Shown: positions 28,832 through 39,222 of the stretch, one piece after another
Layout of the letters: each line of letters starts with the position of its first letter
Numbering within the stretch: position 1 is the first letter of the stretch
Source of the DNA: Psychromonas algarum
Lineage (GTDB): Bacteria; Pseudomonadota; Gammaproteobacteria; Enterobacterales; Psychromonadaceae
Reading direction: 5' to 3'
Length of the DNA: 62,078 bases
Assembly (NCBI RefSeq): GCF_004376845.1
Contig: NZ_SNUW01000012.1
Span: 1 to 62,078, forward strand
Translations under genes and position numbers: made by a program
Notes under the pieces: generated by a model
Seen by the model: the letters and a program-made list of their open reading frames with translations, nothing else
Told to the model about the DNA's origin: nothing
Databases searched by the model: none

Positions 28832-29422
28832 GTGTCAACTACGATTAAATTGCTTGTGGGCCTGGCTAATCCAGGCCCCGAATATGCAAACACTCGACAT
28901 AATGCCGGACAATGGTACCTACAACAACTCGCCTCTCAAGAAAATATTCAGCTAAAACCTGAAGCAAAATTTTTTGGTCACACCGGACGTATTCAATTTG
29001 CTGGTAACGACATTCGTTTATTAGTTCCAACAACCTTCATGAATCTAAGTGGTAAAGCTGTTATTGCAATGGCAAAATTTTACCAAATTAAACCTGAAGA
29101 AATTTTAGTGGCTCATGATGAATTAGATATTCCTCCTGGTGTTGCAAAATTTAAACTCGGTGGAGGACATGGTGGACATAATGGATTGCGAGATATCATT
29201 TCAAAGCTAGGCAATAATAAAAATTTTTATCGTTTACGTATTGGCATCGGGCATCCCGGTGACAAAAGTCGCGTTAGCGGTTATGTGCTTGGTAAAGCAA
29301 CAAGTACGGAACAAAATTTGATCGAGCAAAGTATCGATGAAGCAGCTCGTTGTACACACATATTAGGTGTAGACGGCATTGAAAAAGCGATGAATCGCTT
29401 ACATAGCTTCAAAGCACAATAA
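28832..29422 (+). CDS. pth: Peptidyl-tRNA hydrolase
   Basis: Frees tRNA from drop-off peptidyl-tRNAs. 196 aa; [19 protein letters not shown] contains the catalytic His in TRHNAG, and [11 protein letters not shown] and [15 protein letters not shown] are the other family blocks. GTG start two bases after the rplY stop, implying coupled translation. Confidence 0.96.
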   Translation: MSTTIKLLVGLANPGPEYANTRHNAGQWYLQQLASQENIQLKPEAKFFGHTGRIQFAGNDIRLLVPTTFMNLSGKAVIAMAKFYQIKPEEILVAHDELDIPPGVAKFKLGGGHGGHNGLRDIISKLGNNKNFYRLRIGIGHPGDKSRVSGYVLGKATSTEQNLIEQSIDEAARCTHILGVDGIEKAMNRLHSFKAQ

Positions 29423-29445
29423 TAGATAATTAATAGGATAAAATC

Positions 29446-30537
29446 ATGGGTTTTAAATGTGGTATTGTTGGTTTACCCAACGTTGGTAAATCAACCCTTT
29501 TTAATGCATTAACAAAAGCAGGCATTGAAGCAGCTAACTTCCCTTTTTGTACAATAGAGCCAAATACTGGGATTGTTCCTGTACCAGACCCACGTTTAGA
29601 TCAACTTGCGGCAATCGTAAACCCGCAAAAAGTGTTACCAACTACCATGGAATTTGTTGATATTGCCGGCTTAGTTGAAGGCGCATCAAAAGGTGAAGGC
29701 CTAGGTAATAAATTCCTAGCAAACATCCGTGAAACTGATGCAATTGGACACGTTGTTCGTTGTTTCCAAGATGAAAATATCGTTCACGTAGCAGGTAAAA
29801 TAGACCCACAAGAAGATATTGAAATCATTAATACTGAGTTAGCATTAGCTGACTTAGAAAGCTGTGATCGCGCTATTTTGCGTTTAGCTAAAAAAGCGAA
29901 AGGTGGTGATAAAGATGCTAAATTTGAATTACCTATTCTTGAACGCATCAAAGCACATTTAGAAGCCGATGGCATGGTACGCGGCTTAGATTTTGAAAAA
30001 GAAGAACGTGCAGCAATCGACTACCTTAGCTTTTTAACATTGAAACCAACAATGTATATTGCAAATGTTGCCGAAGATGGTTTTGAAAATAATCCATACT
30101 TAGATAAAGTACGTGAAATTGCTGAAAAAGAAGATGCAGTTGTTGTTCCAGTTTGTGCATCTATTGAATCTGAAATTGCAGAATTAGACGACGAAGACAA
30201 AGCTGAATTCTTAGAAGGTATCGGTCAAGATGAACCAGGTTTAAACCGTGTAATTTACAGTGGTTATGAACTATTGCACTTACAAACTTATTTCACAGCT
30301 GGTGTTAAAGAAGTACGTGCCTGGACAGTACCCGTTGGTGCTACAGCTCCTCAAGCAGCCGGTAAAATCCACACTGACTTTGAGCGTGGTTTTATCCGTG
30401 CTGAAATTATTGGTTATGAAGATTTCATTGAGTTCAAAGGTGAAGCTGGTGCAAAAGAAGCTGGTAAATGGCGCTTAGAAGGAAAATCATACATCACAAA
30501 AGATGGTGATGTTATCCACTTCCGCTTTAATGTTTAA
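29446..30537 (+). CDS. ychF: Ribosome-binding ATPase YchF
   Basis: 363 aa Obg-family P-loop protein that uses ATP more than GTP and binds ribosomes; linked to oxidative stress response. [15 protein letters not shown] is the P-loop (8-22), [20 protein letters not shown] the switch region; a coiled coil follows and a TGS domain closes the protein ([19 protein letters not shown]). Directly downstream of pth, as in E. coli. Confidence 0.97.
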   Translation: MGFKCGIVGLPNVGKSTLFNALTKAGIEAANFPFCTIEPNTGIVPVPDPRLDQLAAIVNPQKVLPTTMEFVDIAGLVEGASKGEGLGNKFLANIRETDAIGHVVRCFQDENIVHVAGKIDPQEDIEIINTELALADLESCDRAILRLAKKAKGGDKDAKFELPILERIKAHLEADGMVRGLDFEKEERAAIDYLSFLTLKPTMYIANVAEDGFENNPYLDKVREIAEKEDAVVVPVCASIESEIAELDDEDKAEFLEGIGQDEPGLNRVIYSGYELLHLQTYFTAGVKEVRAWTVPVGATAPQAAGKIHTDFERGFIRAEIIGYEDFIEFKGEAGAKEAGKWRLEGKSYITKDGDVIHFRFNV

Positions 30538-30564
30538 TTCTTTATTCAAAACTGAATAATATCC

Positions 30565-30590
30565 AATGGCAACTTCGGTTGCCATTTTTA
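30565..30590 (+). terminator. ychF terminator
   Basis: AATGGCAAC, a TTCG tetraloop, GTTGCCATT and a T run. Ends the rplY-pth-ychF unit before the convergent regulator gene. Confidence 0.9.
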
Positions 30591-30601
30591 TAAATCTGCT
30601 T

Positions 30602-31363
30602 TTAATCCTTACAAATTTTAATATTGATCCCTTGAGCTTCAAACAAAGAAAGTAATTTTGGATCTGAGGCTACATCAGTCACAAGACAATCTATTTTATG
30701 TGCGTCACAGACTTTATGTTTGCTCATTTTCCCCAATTTAACATTAGAAGCTAATGTCACAACCTGTTCTGATTGTTCAATAATAGTAGAAAGTGTCTCC
30801 GCTTCATCTATATGATTTATGCTTAACCCTTTACTTGGGTGTAAAGCACAAACACCTAGAAAACAGGTATCAAAATAAATTTTACGTAACATGGCATTTG
30901 TTGTGGCTCCTAATGCCATCACTGCAGGTTTAAATATTTTCCCGCCTAATAAAATTAACTCAATATTATTATGATGAATTAATTTAGTAGCAACCAATGG
31001 ACTAGGTGTAACAACAGTAAAATTAAAATCTGTAGGCAGATTCATTGCCAATTGCAAACAAGTTGTTCCTGAATCAATTAAGATGGTTTGTCCTTCTTTA
31101 ATTAAAGGAATGGCCGCTAATGCTACACGCAGTTTCAACGGATCAACTTCTTCGTGTCGTTCTCGATACTCTTGGTTTTGATGCTGTAAAGGTAACGCAC
31201 CACCATGTACACGACGTAATTTCTTTTGTTCATCAAGCAGTTTTAAATCACGACGAACGGTATCTTCAGACACACCGAGTTGCAAACTTAATTCATTTGC
31301 ATAAACACGCCCAAATTGACTTAATAACTCTAGCGTTTTACTGTGTCTTTCTTGCTGTAGCAT
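30602..31363 (-). CDS. DeoR/GlpR family transcriptional regulator
   Basis: 253 aa. The N-terminal winged helix has the DeoR signature (LSLQLGVSEDTVRRDLKLLDEQKKLRRVHGGA, split here as residues about 23-55). The C-terminal DeoRC sensor domain (TILIDSGTTCLQLAMNL) binds phosphorylated sugars in relatives. No sugar-catabolism gene lies beside it, so its targets must be elsewhere; it is flanked by ychF and sbcC. ATG start follows GGGAAATTT. Confidence 0.9.
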   Translation of the reverse strand: MLQQERHSKTLELLSQFGRVYANELSLQLGVSEDTVRRDLKLLDEQKKLRRVHGGALPLQHQNQEYRERHEEVDPLKLRVALAAIPLIKEGQTILIDSGTTCLQLAMNLPTDFNFTVVTPSPLVATKLIHHNNIELILLGGKIFKPAVMALGATTNAMLRKIYFDTCFLGVCALHPSKGLSINHIDEAETLSTIIEQSEQVVTLASNVKLGKMSKHKVCDAHKIDCLVTDVASDPKLLSLFEAQGINIKICKD

Positions 31364-31420
31364 AAATTTCCCTGCACTTCTGTGTGATATTTCTAGATAG
31401 CCACTCTACTCAATAATTTT

Positions 31421-34400
31421 CTATTGGGCTTCATTAAATTGATATTGTTTAGCTAATTGGCTGAATCCAGCTGATGCCCCTTTTGAAACATGAATCTGAT
31501 GGCTAATGCGCTCTTTTAAGGCATCTACATGAGAGATTATACCAATTAACTTACCTGTTGCATTCAAGCGTTCTAACGCTTCTAAAGCAACCTCTAATGT
31601 ATTTGCATCTAAAGTACCAAAACCTTCATCTAAGAATAAAGATTCTATTTGTGTTTTATGACTAACTAAGTTGGATAAAGCTAATGCTAAACCTAAACTA
31701 ACTAAAAAGCTTTCTCCACCTGACAAGGTCTTCACATCACGTATGGTATTAGCTTGCCATAAATCGATTACTTGTAACGCTAACGGTTGATTAATGTTAC
31801 GTTTCAATTGATAACGTTGATGTAGATTCGCCATCTCTTTGTTCGCTAAATAAACTAAATTATCTAGGGTAACTCCCTGCGCAAAGGTTCTAAATTTAGC
31901 CCCATCTGCCGAGCCAATTAATTTATTTAGCAGTGTCCAGTGTTGCGCATTTTCTTGTTTTTGTTGTTGCTGTTTTAATAAATCTTGTTGTTTCAGTTTG
32001 GCATGTTCATCGGCCTGTAACAGCCCTAATTTCGTTGCATAAATTTGCTGATACTGTTCTATTTTACTTTCAGATCCCTTTAATGCTTGCGATGCTTGTG
32101 GCAAATCTAACTCTGTAAGTTTTAATGCTTGTTGCGCTGCGAACTGACTTTCTAACGTTTGTAAGCGTGTTGTTTCAGTTAATAACTGCTGTTGTAATTG
32201 TTGACGTAATGCCATTAGCGACTGCATTTCATCTTGTGTTAAACAGGCATCAAGATAATCAGCTTGGTCAGTGAATAAAGAAACAGCTAATGCATTGCTA
32301 AACTTAGCTTCAACATTGGCTAAGTGATCTTTGTACTCTTTTTCTAATGTAATTAACTGCGAGCTTTCACCTTGTAACGCTTGCTCCGTCGCATTCAATG
32401 CATGAAGTGCTAATTTAGCTTTTTCTACCTGCTCTTGGCAATGTGTTAATTGCTGTTGTGCCTGCTCACGTAACTGCTCTTGAGAAACCTCACCAAATTG
32501 CGACTTTCTCTGCTGTAGAGCGTCATTAATTTGCTCAGTTAAGACATTCATTTGAGTTGTAACTTGCTGTAATAGTTCGCTATGTTGCTGCATCACTTGT
32601 TGAGCTAACAAATGTTGTTGCGATAACTCACTCAATTGCTGTTGTAGCTGCTGCTCTTGCGTCAACTGTTGTTGATAATCTGTAACTTGCTTGGTTGCTT
32701 CAGCTAACCATTGTTCTGGTTGATTAAAGATAGATTCAGGGTTTAAGAATGTTAAATCACTAGATGCCGATAGCTGATATGGTTCTGGTAAACTCGTCAC
32801 AATTGTTTGTTTAACCGCATCCATTTTTAATGTCATTTGTGCAGCATCAGCGGATAACGCATCAAATTGCTCTGTTAATGAATTTTGTATATGCACACTC
32901 TGCTGCTGTGTTAATAATAAATTATTCTTATCAGCTGATAGTGTTTGTATTTTATTTGATTGTTCAGAGTGCAGGCTCTCTAAGCGACGAACCTCTTCTA
33001 TTTTTTGAGTTAACTGTTGTACTTGTAAGGCTAACGACTGTTTTTGCGCTAACAATAACGCATTACTTTGTGCATTATATTCTTGCCCCATCAAATAGGC
33101 ATTACTTGACCACAACTGAAGTTGCGCTTCTCTTTCTAATAACAAAGCTTGTAGCGATGACTGAACTTGCTGTAACTGCTGCTGATTGCTTTTTAATTGC
33201 CCGTTTAATTCACTGTAACGATTACGCGCTTCAAGTAACAGCTGCTGCTGCTCATTTAAACGGGATTGATGGTGTGATGTATCGATTTTTTGATAATTAA
33301 TTAAAGCAGGATGCTCTAACGAACCACATAAAGGACAAGGTTCACTCTCTTCTACCTTCATTTGCAATGCACTCAAGCTTTGTATTATTTGATCCTGCTC
33401 GAGTAACTTTTCAGTATTATTAACCTCTTCAGCTAATTTCTGTCCTTGGCTTTTCCATACTAATAACTGCTCATTTTCGGCTTGTAATGTTGTTTCTAAA
33501 TGGATTTTATTGTCTGTTATTTTCACTAAATCCGCTTCAATACGATCTAGCTTATCCACCAGCGGTAAAGCAGACAGACACTGCTCTAACTGAATTTGTA
33601 TATTGTTTAATTCAGTACTCGCAGCCTTTATTGAAGCATCCGGTAATAAAGAAAGCGCCCTATTAATATCAGATTTAGTCTGTTGTAAGGTCGATTCTAG
33701 CGGTTCAACTTGAGTCATTAATGATTTTATAGCTTGCTGAGCATGAGCATTTGATTTAATAGCATCAAACTTTTTCTGTTCAATCGAGGTTAATATTTGA
33801 GAAAGCGTTAACTGCTTATCTTGCATTTCACTTAGTTGATTTAACTGTAATGAAATAGTGGATAGTTTTTCACTAATTTTTGGAATATAAGCACGAGACT
33901 GCAATGTTAATTGAAGTGTTTGCAGCTGCTGATGATGAGCCGTTATTTGTAGCTGTTGCTCTGCTAATTTCTGTTTTTCTTGTTTTACTGTCGCTGATTT
34001 TTCAAGCTGCTGCTGGTTGAGTTGTTGGGATTGTGATTGTTTATCTGCAATGGCTAACTCTAACGGCATTAAAACACTGTTAATTTCATCTAAGACTTGT
34101 GTCGTTTTTTGCTGCTGAACTTGTAACTGTGTGCTTTTCAACTCTTGATCTTTTAAGGCATCTTCCATCAAGGCTTTATTGCTCTTGCGCTTTTGTTCAA
34201 TCTCTAACAGCTGTTGTTTAACTTTCTCATGTTGTTTAGCCGCTTGTTGCTTTGATTCAAACAGCGGTGTTAACTTTGCCGCTTTCTCTGCATTAATTAA
34301 GGCTTTTTCTTTGCTTTCAAAGTGCTGCTTTTGTTGATTTATCTTAGCAAGCACTTGCGTCTGCGCTTCGATATCAACGGATATTTTTTGGGTTTGTTGC

Positions 34401-35143
34401 AACCAATTAAACGCAGTTTCTAACGCTTTATGCTCTGCTGTTAAGTTTTTTTGCTGCTGAGTTAACGTAGCGATTTCAGCATCTAATTCTGCACGTTGCG
34501 TTTCATCTAATAAACTTAATACTTTAGATTGTTCTGTTAACAAGGTTAATTCAGCTTGGATCTGTTTATTTTGCTGATAAACATACTGCGCTATTTCGCA
34601 ATAGATCTCTGTGCCTGTTAACTCCTCTAACAATTCAGCACGTTCACCGCTAGTTGCATTTAAGAAGGCTGCAAAACCACCCTGTGCTAATAACATGGAC
34701 TTAGTAAAACGAGAAAAATCTAATCCAGTTAATTCAGTCACCAGTTTAAGTACTTCACTGCTTTTAGTCGCTAAGACCTTACCCGCAATTTCTGTTAATT
34801 CGCAAATGGGAGCTTGTAAGTTTCCATCTGCATGGCCACGAGCACGCTTTTGAGACCAATAAACACGATAAGCTTTACCTTTAACGGCAAACTCCACTTC
34901 TGCAAAGCAATCACCACAGCCTCGAGTCATTAACTCATTTTTACTTTGAGTTAATTTATCTAAACGAGGAGTTTGTTGATATAAGGCTAAACAGATAGCG
35001 TCTAAAATAGTACTTTTACCCGCACCGGTTTGCCCTGTGATAGCAAATAAAGCGTTATCCTGAAAAGCTTGATCTTGAAAATCAATTTTCCAATGCCCTT
35101 TTAAAGAATTTAAGTTTTCAAAACGTAATGAAAGGATCTTCAT
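31421..35143 (-). CDS. sbcC: Exonuclease subunit SbcC
   Basis: 1240 aa SMC/Rad50-type ATPase of the SbcCD nuclease, which cuts DNA hairpins and protein-blocked ends. Walker A GQTGAGKST (37-45), very Gln-rich coiled coils on both sides of a zinc hook CPLC (about residue 603), and the C-terminal signature LSGGESFLVSLGLALALS with Walker B SLFLDEGFGTLD. The glutamine richness (many CAA/CAG runs) is greater than I would expect for the family. Its ATG overlaps the sbcD stop by four bases. Confidence 0.97.
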   Translation of the reverse strand: MKILSLRFENLNSLKGHWKIDFQDQAFQDNALFAITGQTGAGKSTILDAICLALYQQTPRLDKLTQSKNELMTRGCGDCFAEVEFAVKGKAYRVYWSQKRARGHADGNLQAPICELTEIAGKVLATKSSEVLKLVTELTGLDFSRFTKSMLLAQGGFAAFLNATSGERAELLEELTGTEIYCEIAQYVYQQNKQIQAELTLLTEQSKVLSLLDETQRAELDAEIATLTQQQKNLTAEHKALETAFNWLQQTQKISVDIEAQTQVLAKINQQKQHFESKEKALINAEKAAKLTPLFESKQQAAKQHEKVKQQLLEIEQKRKSNKALMEDALKDQELKSTQLQVQQQKTTQVLDEINSVLMPLELAIADKQSQSQQLNQQQLEKSATVKQEKQKLAEQQLQITAHHQQLQTLQLTLQSRAYIPKISEKLSTISLQLNQLSEMQDKQLTLSQILTSIEQKKFDAIKSNAHAQQAIKSLMTQVEPLESTLQQTKSDINRALSLLPDASIKAASTELNNIQIQLEQCLSALPLVDKLDRIEADLVKITDNKIHLETTLQAENEQLLVWKSQGQKLAEEVNNTEKLLEQDQIIQSLSALQMKVEESEPCPLCGSLEHPALINYQKIDTSHHQSRLNEQQQLLLEARNRYSELNGQLKSNQQQLQQVQSSLQALLLEREAQLQLWSSNAYLMGQEYNAQSNALLLAQKQSLALQVQQLTQKIEEVRRLESLHSEQSNKIQTLSADKNNLLLTQQQSVHIQNSLTEQFDALSADAAQMTLKMDAVKQTIVTSLPEPYQLSASSDLTFLNPESIFNQPEQWLAEATKQVTDYQQQLTQEQQLQQQLSELSQQHLLAQQVMQQHSELLQQVTTQMNVLTEQINDALQQRKSQFGEVSQEQLREQAQQQLTHCQEQVEKAKLALHALNATEQALQGESSQLITLEKEYKDHLANVEAKFSNALAVSLFTDQADYLDACLTQDEMQSLMALRQQLQQQLLTETTRLQTLESQFAAQQALKLTELDLPQASQALKGSESKIEQYQQIYATKLGLLQADEHAKLKQQDLLKQQQQKQENAQHWTLLNKLIGSADGAKFRTFAQGVTLDNLVYLANKEMANLHQRYQLKRNINQPLALQVIDLWQANTIRDVKTLSGGESFLVSLGLALALSNLVSHKTQIESLFLDEGFGTLDANTLEVALEALERLNATGKLIGIISHVDALKERISHQIHVSKGASAGFSQLAKQYQFNEAQ

Positions 35144-36351
35144 GATTGATGCTCCACAGCAGATAACACTTCTGCGAATAAACCTTTTAACTGCTGCTTC
35201 TGCTCTTCGCTAATATTTTCTTCAATATCAAGACGATGATCAAATAATTGTTCTGGTGTTACATTATCTAAACTTTTTTTATCACTCTCTTGCCATTGAT
35301 TCATTTCGTTAATTTGAGGACTACTCACTTTCAAAATATCAATCTGGGTTCCTTCTACTAGCTCACTTAAATGACTTTGTAGATCTGACATGTAATGCGC
35401 TTGTTTGAGTTTGATTTCAACCCACACACTTTGATTAGACATTTCATTTTTTAAAGTATTAATTTGCTCTGTCATACTTTCTAGATCACCAGAGATAATT
35501 TTTAAAGGCTGAAAAACAGGAATATCTAATTTATCCACTTTTACATCTTCTTTATTAGTAAATTCAATAATATTCACTTGTTTAGTTTGTTTACTTTCAT
35601 CAAAGCTTAATGGAATAGGTGAACCACAATAACGAATAACATCAGATTTTTGTACTCGCTGTGCTTTATGAATATGTCCGAGTGCAATATAGTCAAATGC
35701 AGGAAATAAAGAGGATGGAAATGCAGTTAAAGTACCGATATAGATTTCACGAACAGAATCAGACACAGCACATCCCACGGCAGTAAGGTGACCTGTTGCT
35801 AAAATAGGTGTAGTTTCATCAACACTTTCTACCGCTAACTCATAGATGGTTTGATAAGTATCGGCAATCCCCTGTTGCAAAGACATTTGCTTTTGCTCTG
35901 CCGAACTCCCTTGTTCGCTAAGCATCACATCCGTTGCTCGTAAAAAAGGTAATGCACATAATAAAGCTTGTTGTTTTCCACTTTTATCTTCAAGAGAAAT
36001 AATATGCTCAGATAAATCATCACTTAAACCTGCTAATACAGATACATTTAAAGCTCTTAATAAAGATTTACTTTCATTCAACACCGCAACACTGTCATGA
36101 TTTCCTGAAACAATAACTAACTGAGAACAATAGCTCTGTTGTAATTGCACAATAAAGTCAGCATAGAGTTTGCGAGCATAGGAAGCAGGGGAAGCACTAT
36201 CAAAAATATCACCAGCAACAATAACCGCATCCACTTTATGATCATTAATAACAGCAACTAACCACGTTAAAAACTGTTTATGTTCATTTTCACGGGTTTT
36301 CATCATAAAATATTGGCCAAGATGCCAATCTGAAGTGTGTAATATTTTCAT
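35140..36351 (-). CDS. sbcD: Exonuclease subunit SbcD
   Basis: 403 aa Mre11-type metallophosphoesterase. MKILHTSDWHLGQYF (metal ligands D7, H9), VDAVIVAGDIFD, VIVSGNHDS and GHLTA/LGHIHKAQ supply the full metal site. First gene of the sbcDC operon. The hairpin-cleaving partner SbcC follows. Confidence 0.97.
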   Translation of the reverse strand: MKILHTSDWHLGQYFMMKTRENEHKQFLTWLVAVINDHKVDAVIVAGDIFDSASPASYARKLYADFIVQLQQSYCSQLVIVSGNHDSVAVLNESKSLLRALNVSVLAGLSDDLSEHIISLEDKSGKQQALLCALPFLRATDVMLSEQGSSAEQKQMSLQQGIADTYQTIYELAVESVDETTPILATGHLTAVGCAVSDSVREIYIGTLTAFPSSLFPAFDYIALGHIHKAQRVQKSDVIRYCGSPIPLSFDESKQTKQVNIIEFTNKEDVKVDKLDIPVFQPLKIISGDLESMTEQINTLKNEMSNQSVWVEIKLKQAHYMSDLQSHLSELVEGTQIDILKVSSPQINEMNQWQESDKKSLDNVTPEQLFDHRLDIEENISEEQKQQLKGLFAEVLSAVEHQS

Positions 36352-36510
36352 AGCTCACTAATATTGAGTTTTAATTATCTGCAGTTTATCTTTTTAGTTA
36401 ATATAAAACTCTATTTAGACTTATTTTTAGTTATGTTTGCACAAAATAAAAACAACTTGATTAGCAATTAGGCAAATAAACAAAAAAACGATTTTTTTCT
36501 TAAAAATTAG

Positions 36511-36546
36511 TTGACGATGAACGCTGATATCCGCATAATGCGCCCC
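36511..36546 (+). promoter_or_regulatory. Promoter of the tRNA cluster
   Basis: TTGACG (36511-36516), 17 bp, CATAAT (36534-36539), discriminator GCGCCCC. The GC-rich discriminator is the mark of stable-RNA promoters. It lies about 50 bp before the methionine tRNA. Confidence 0.8.
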
Positions 36547-36596
36547 ATCGAAATGACGCACTGCTTAGCAGTCGTGATAGAGATTAAAGTAAAAAT

Positions 36597-36673
36597 GGCT
36601 ACATAGCTCAGCTGGTTAGAGCACATCACTCATAATGATGGGGTCCCAGGTTCAAATCCCGGTGTAGCCACCA
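36597..36673 (+). tRNA. tRNA-Met (CAU), elongator
   Basis: GGCTACATAGCTCAGCTGG start, anticodon loop CTCATAA, CCA encoded. Closely resembles E. coli metT, including the G-C rich closing; an initiator-type 5' mismatch is absent. Confidence 0.95.
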
Positions 36674-36683
36674 TTTACTTATT

Positions 36684-36768
36684 GCGGAAGTGGCGGAATT
36701 GGTAGACGCGCTAGATTTAGGTTCTAGTATCGCAAGGTGTGAGAGTTCAAGTCTCTCTTTCCGCACCA
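36684..36768 (+). tRNA. tRNA-Leu (UAG), copy 1
   Basis: GCGGAAGTGGCGGAATTGG start, anticodon loop TTTAGGT, long variable arm, CCA encoded. Identical to the copy at 37122-37206. Confidence 0.95.
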
Positions 36769-36823
36769 TTCTTTATTTAATTAAAGAATTCAATTTAGAG
36801 ATTAAACTCTTAAAAATAGTAAT

Positions 36824-36898
36824 TGGGATATCGCCAAGCGGTAAGGCACCGGGTTTTGATCTCGGCATTCAGAGGTTCAAATCCTCTTATCCCAGCCA
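36824..36898 (+). tRNA. tRNA-Gln (UUG), copy 1
   Basis: TGGGATATCGCCAAGCGG start, anticodon loop TTTTGAT, ends in an encoded GCCA. Identical to the copy at 37042-37116. Confidence 0.95.
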
Positions 36899-37041
36899 CA
36901 TTCACTAATTTGTTATTAACAAGTTAGTATCCTTGAAGAAGGTTAAACTTACAATACAGCAATCGGTTATGTATCGAGAGATTTTAATATAGAATCTCAG
37001 CAGTATTAAAAAGAGAATGAACTCTTATAAAATAAAACAAC

Positions 37042-37116
37042 TGGGATATCGCCAAGCGGTAAGGCACCGGGTTTTGATCTCGGCATTCAGAGGTTCAAAT
37101 CCTCTTATCCCAGCCA
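37042..37116 (+). tRNA. tRNA-Gln (UUG), copy 2
   Basis: Exact duplicate of the first glutamine tRNA. In this second block the order is Gln-Leu, whereas the first block is Leu-Gln. Confidence 0.95.
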
Positions 37117-37121
37117 CATTT

Positions 37122-37206
37122 GCGGAAGTGGCGGAATTGGTAGACGCGCTAGATTTAGGTTCTAGTATCGCAAGGTGTGAGAGTTCAAGTCTCTCTTTCC
37201 GCACCA
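37122..37206 (+). tRNA. tRNA-Leu (UAG), copy 2
   Basis: Exact duplicate of the first leucine tRNA, five bases behind the glutamine tRNA. Confidence 0.95.
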
Positions 37207-37231
37207 TATTTAGCCACTCGCTAAAATAATG

Positions 37232-37257
37232 AAACCAGCTTATAGCTGGTTTTTTTA
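37232..37257 (+). terminator. tRNA cluster terminator
   Basis: ACCAGCT (37234-37240), loop TAT, AGCTGGT (37244-37250) and seven T. Confidence 0.9.
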
Positions 37258-37552
37258 TACCTAAAATTCATGAATTAATTATCTAAGTCATACTAAATAA
37301 AGATTTAGGTTCAGCTATTCTAGACCGAATGCTGGAGGTGTGAGGGTGATGGATTAAAAATAGAAGTGTAAAATATTTTAGATGGGTAAGTATTGAGTGA
37401 TACAAATAAAATAATATCTGGAATGAATGCAAAAATTAAAAAGAGTAATAAGTAAATCTTATAAAACCCAATTCAATTAGAGATCGAAATAAGGCCTTAT
37501 AAGAAGGTCATAAATATCTAGCTTTGCTAATGAGCAGAATATTTATTTACTA
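37258..37552. other. Gap behind the tRNA cluster
   Basis: AT-rich DNA without a supported gene; I see no repeat or RNA structure in it. Confidence 0.4.
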
Positions 37553-37888
37553 TTAACCACAACATTTTTTGTATTTTTTACCACTGCCACAAATGCAAGG
37601 TTCATTACGAGTAGGCTTTTTTTCAAAACGTGTTGTAATAGGCTTATTAATTAGTACATCAAGTTCTGTTGTATTTTCTGCTTGTTCAGCATCAACAGTA
37701 ATAGCTATCACTAAATTATGCTCTGTCGCTAATGCTTGGATCTCTTCAGCACGTAATTCACTATTAACCGTTACTTGTGCTGGTAACTCTTCAGTACCCG
37801 CTTTTACAGCACGCTTTGTATTAAAACCATAACTTGAGTGTTTTGGTTTTTTCTCTTTTTTACCTTTGAAGAAAAACTTATCTGACAT
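37553..37888 (-). CDS. SEC-C metal-binding motif protein (PBPRA1643-like)
   Basis: 111 aa small basic protein. The C-terminus [17 protein letters not shown] is a complete SEC-C zinc motif (CxCxSGxxxxxCC), as at the SecA tail, where it contacts zinc and the ribosome or SecB. The N-terminus is Lys-rich ([17 protein letters not shown]). Resembles the vibrio-type PBPRA1643 family from memory. Function unknown; transcribed alone. Confidence 0.85.
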   Translation of the reverse strand: MSDKFFFKGKKEKKPKHSSYGFNTKRAVKAGTEELPAQVTVNSELRAEEIQALATEHNLVIAITVDAEQAENTTELDVLINKPITTRFEKKPTRNEPCICGSGKKYKKCCG

Positions 37889-37966
37889 AATTAACCTTTT
37901 TTATTCATCGCCTAGCATTTTTCGCACAGTGTACAGTATTCACAACATAATTGATCATACAATTGT

Positions 37967-38443
37967 TCAGACAATTGGGCGCCCACGATAAATTAAAATA
38001 GATGGTAATGCTAAACCAAAGCTTAATGCTGTGAGAATAAATAACGTACGCAAACCATTTTCCATCACTACTTGCATTAGCTCTAAACTATATCCACCAG
38101 TATTAATTTCTACTAGTCCCACCATAGCCGCAAAAGCATAGCTACCCGGGATCATTGGGATCACAGAAGCCACTGTAAAAACAGGACGAGGAATAAGGTG
38201 TTTACGTGACCAATATAGACCTAAAAAACCCATACTGGTTGATGCTATTAATGTAGCCCACTCAATTGGCATACTAAAATGCATTAAAAGAAATCGTAAA
38301 CTATGTGCAAATGCTCCACCTAATGCACAATAGATCAGCATTTTACGTGGCACATTAAACACCATTGCAAAACCAACAGCTGGTATCCATGCAAACCAGG
38401 CATCTAATAGAAACAGATAGAAAGTATCCCAAAATGCTGTCAT
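37967..38443 (-). CDS. yjjB: Threonine/serine exporter family protein, YjjB-like
   Basis: 158 aa from the ATG at 38443, which overlaps the yjjP stop as TAATG; an in-frame GTG 12 bases upstream also exists. Four to five transmembrane helices (AWIPAVGFAMVFNVPRKML, VFTVASVIPMIPGSYAFAAM). It is the small half of the ThrE-like exporter split in two, YjjP plus YjjB, linked to succinate export in E. coli. Confidence 0.9.
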   Translation of the reverse strand: MTAFWDTFYLFLLDAWFAWIPAVGFAMVFNVPRKMLIYCALGGAFAHSLRFLLMHFSMPIEWATLIASTSMGFLGLYWSRKHLIPRPVFTVASVIPMIPGSYAFAAMVGLVEINTGGYSLELMQVVMENGLRTLFILTALSFGLALPSILIYRGRPIV

Positions 38444-39222
38444 TAGTGTGCCCACCCAGATACGCCAGTGACTGTCATTGCCGCCACAATACCAATCGAT
38501 ACACTTACTGCTAATAAGGTTGCAAATACCCAGCGAGCAATACCCATACTAATATACCCTTTTAACATATCAGATACGGCATTAATCAAAGGAAATCCTG
38601 GTACAAGCAATAACACACTTGCAGCCATCGCTATTTGAGGATGTTCTCCAACTTCAAGCACAACGCCTAAACTCGTTACTGTAGTCGCCACAAATGCCGC
38701 CGAAGCAAAAATAACAAAAGGATTATGATGCCTATGTGCTAACTCTTGGCGTAATAACATCGCTAAGCTTGAAGCAACAAAAGTGGTCCAATAAACGGCT
38801 GTATCTCCATCAAAAAAATGGCTGAAACTCGCACATGAAAAACCAATCATTAATACCACTAACCAACGGTTGTGTTTAAAAGGTTTTAAACGTTGAAGCC
38901 TTTTTTTTACTTCCTGTGCATCTAATAGTTTTTTCTCTGCCATGACACAAATACGTTGTACATCGCACACCATTTGCATATTGATACCACGGTCGAAACA
39001 ACGTCTTGTTGTGGTCACGCAGTGTCCAGAAATTAATGTCGTTACAACAATGGCATCAGGACTGATTGACAATTCAATATTATCAGCCCCCAACGCAAGA
39101 CCTAGGCGTTGTGTAGTTTGTTCAATTAAACGACTTTCTGCACCATGTTGGTGTAAGGTTTGTCCAGCTAACACGGCAATGCGTGTTAACTCTGTTTGTT
39201 GCTCTTTTGATAAGTTCATCAT
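38443..39222 (-). CDS. yjjP: Threonine/serine exporter family protein, YjjP-like
   Basis: 259 aa. Soluble N-terminal part (QTLHQHGAESRLIEQTTQRL) and about five C-terminal membrane helices (ASVLLLVPGFPLINAVSDML). The large half of the ThrE-like pair. Its ATG follows the stop of the reductase-like gene without any gap (TAAATGATG), so the three genes form one coupled operon. A second ATG directly follows the first. Confidence 0.9.
   Translation of the reverse strand: MMNLSKEQQTELTRIAVLAGQTLHQHGAESRLIEQTTQRLGLALGADNIELSISPDAIVVTTLISGHCVTTTRRCFDRGINMQMVCDVQRICVMAEKKLLDAQEVKKRLQRLKPFKHNRWLVVLMIGFSCASFSHFFDGDTAVYWTTFVASSLAMLLRQELAHRHHNPFVIFASAAFVATTVTSLGVVLEVGEHPQIAMAASVLLLVPGFPLINAVSDMLKGYISMGIARWVFATLLAVSVSIGIVAAMTVTGVSGWAH

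Noticed and set aside
33100-33300. Gln-rich CAG/CAA runs in sbcC as a possible microsatellite
   Set aside because: The codons are mixed CAA/CAG within coiled coils and the frame is intact; it reads as protein composition and not as a DNA repeat.
36690-37229. Plus-strand frames over the tRNA-Leu/Gln genes (MAELVDALDLGSSIARCE type)
   Set aside because: These are translations of tRNA genes, a well-known artefact; the tRNA folds are complete.
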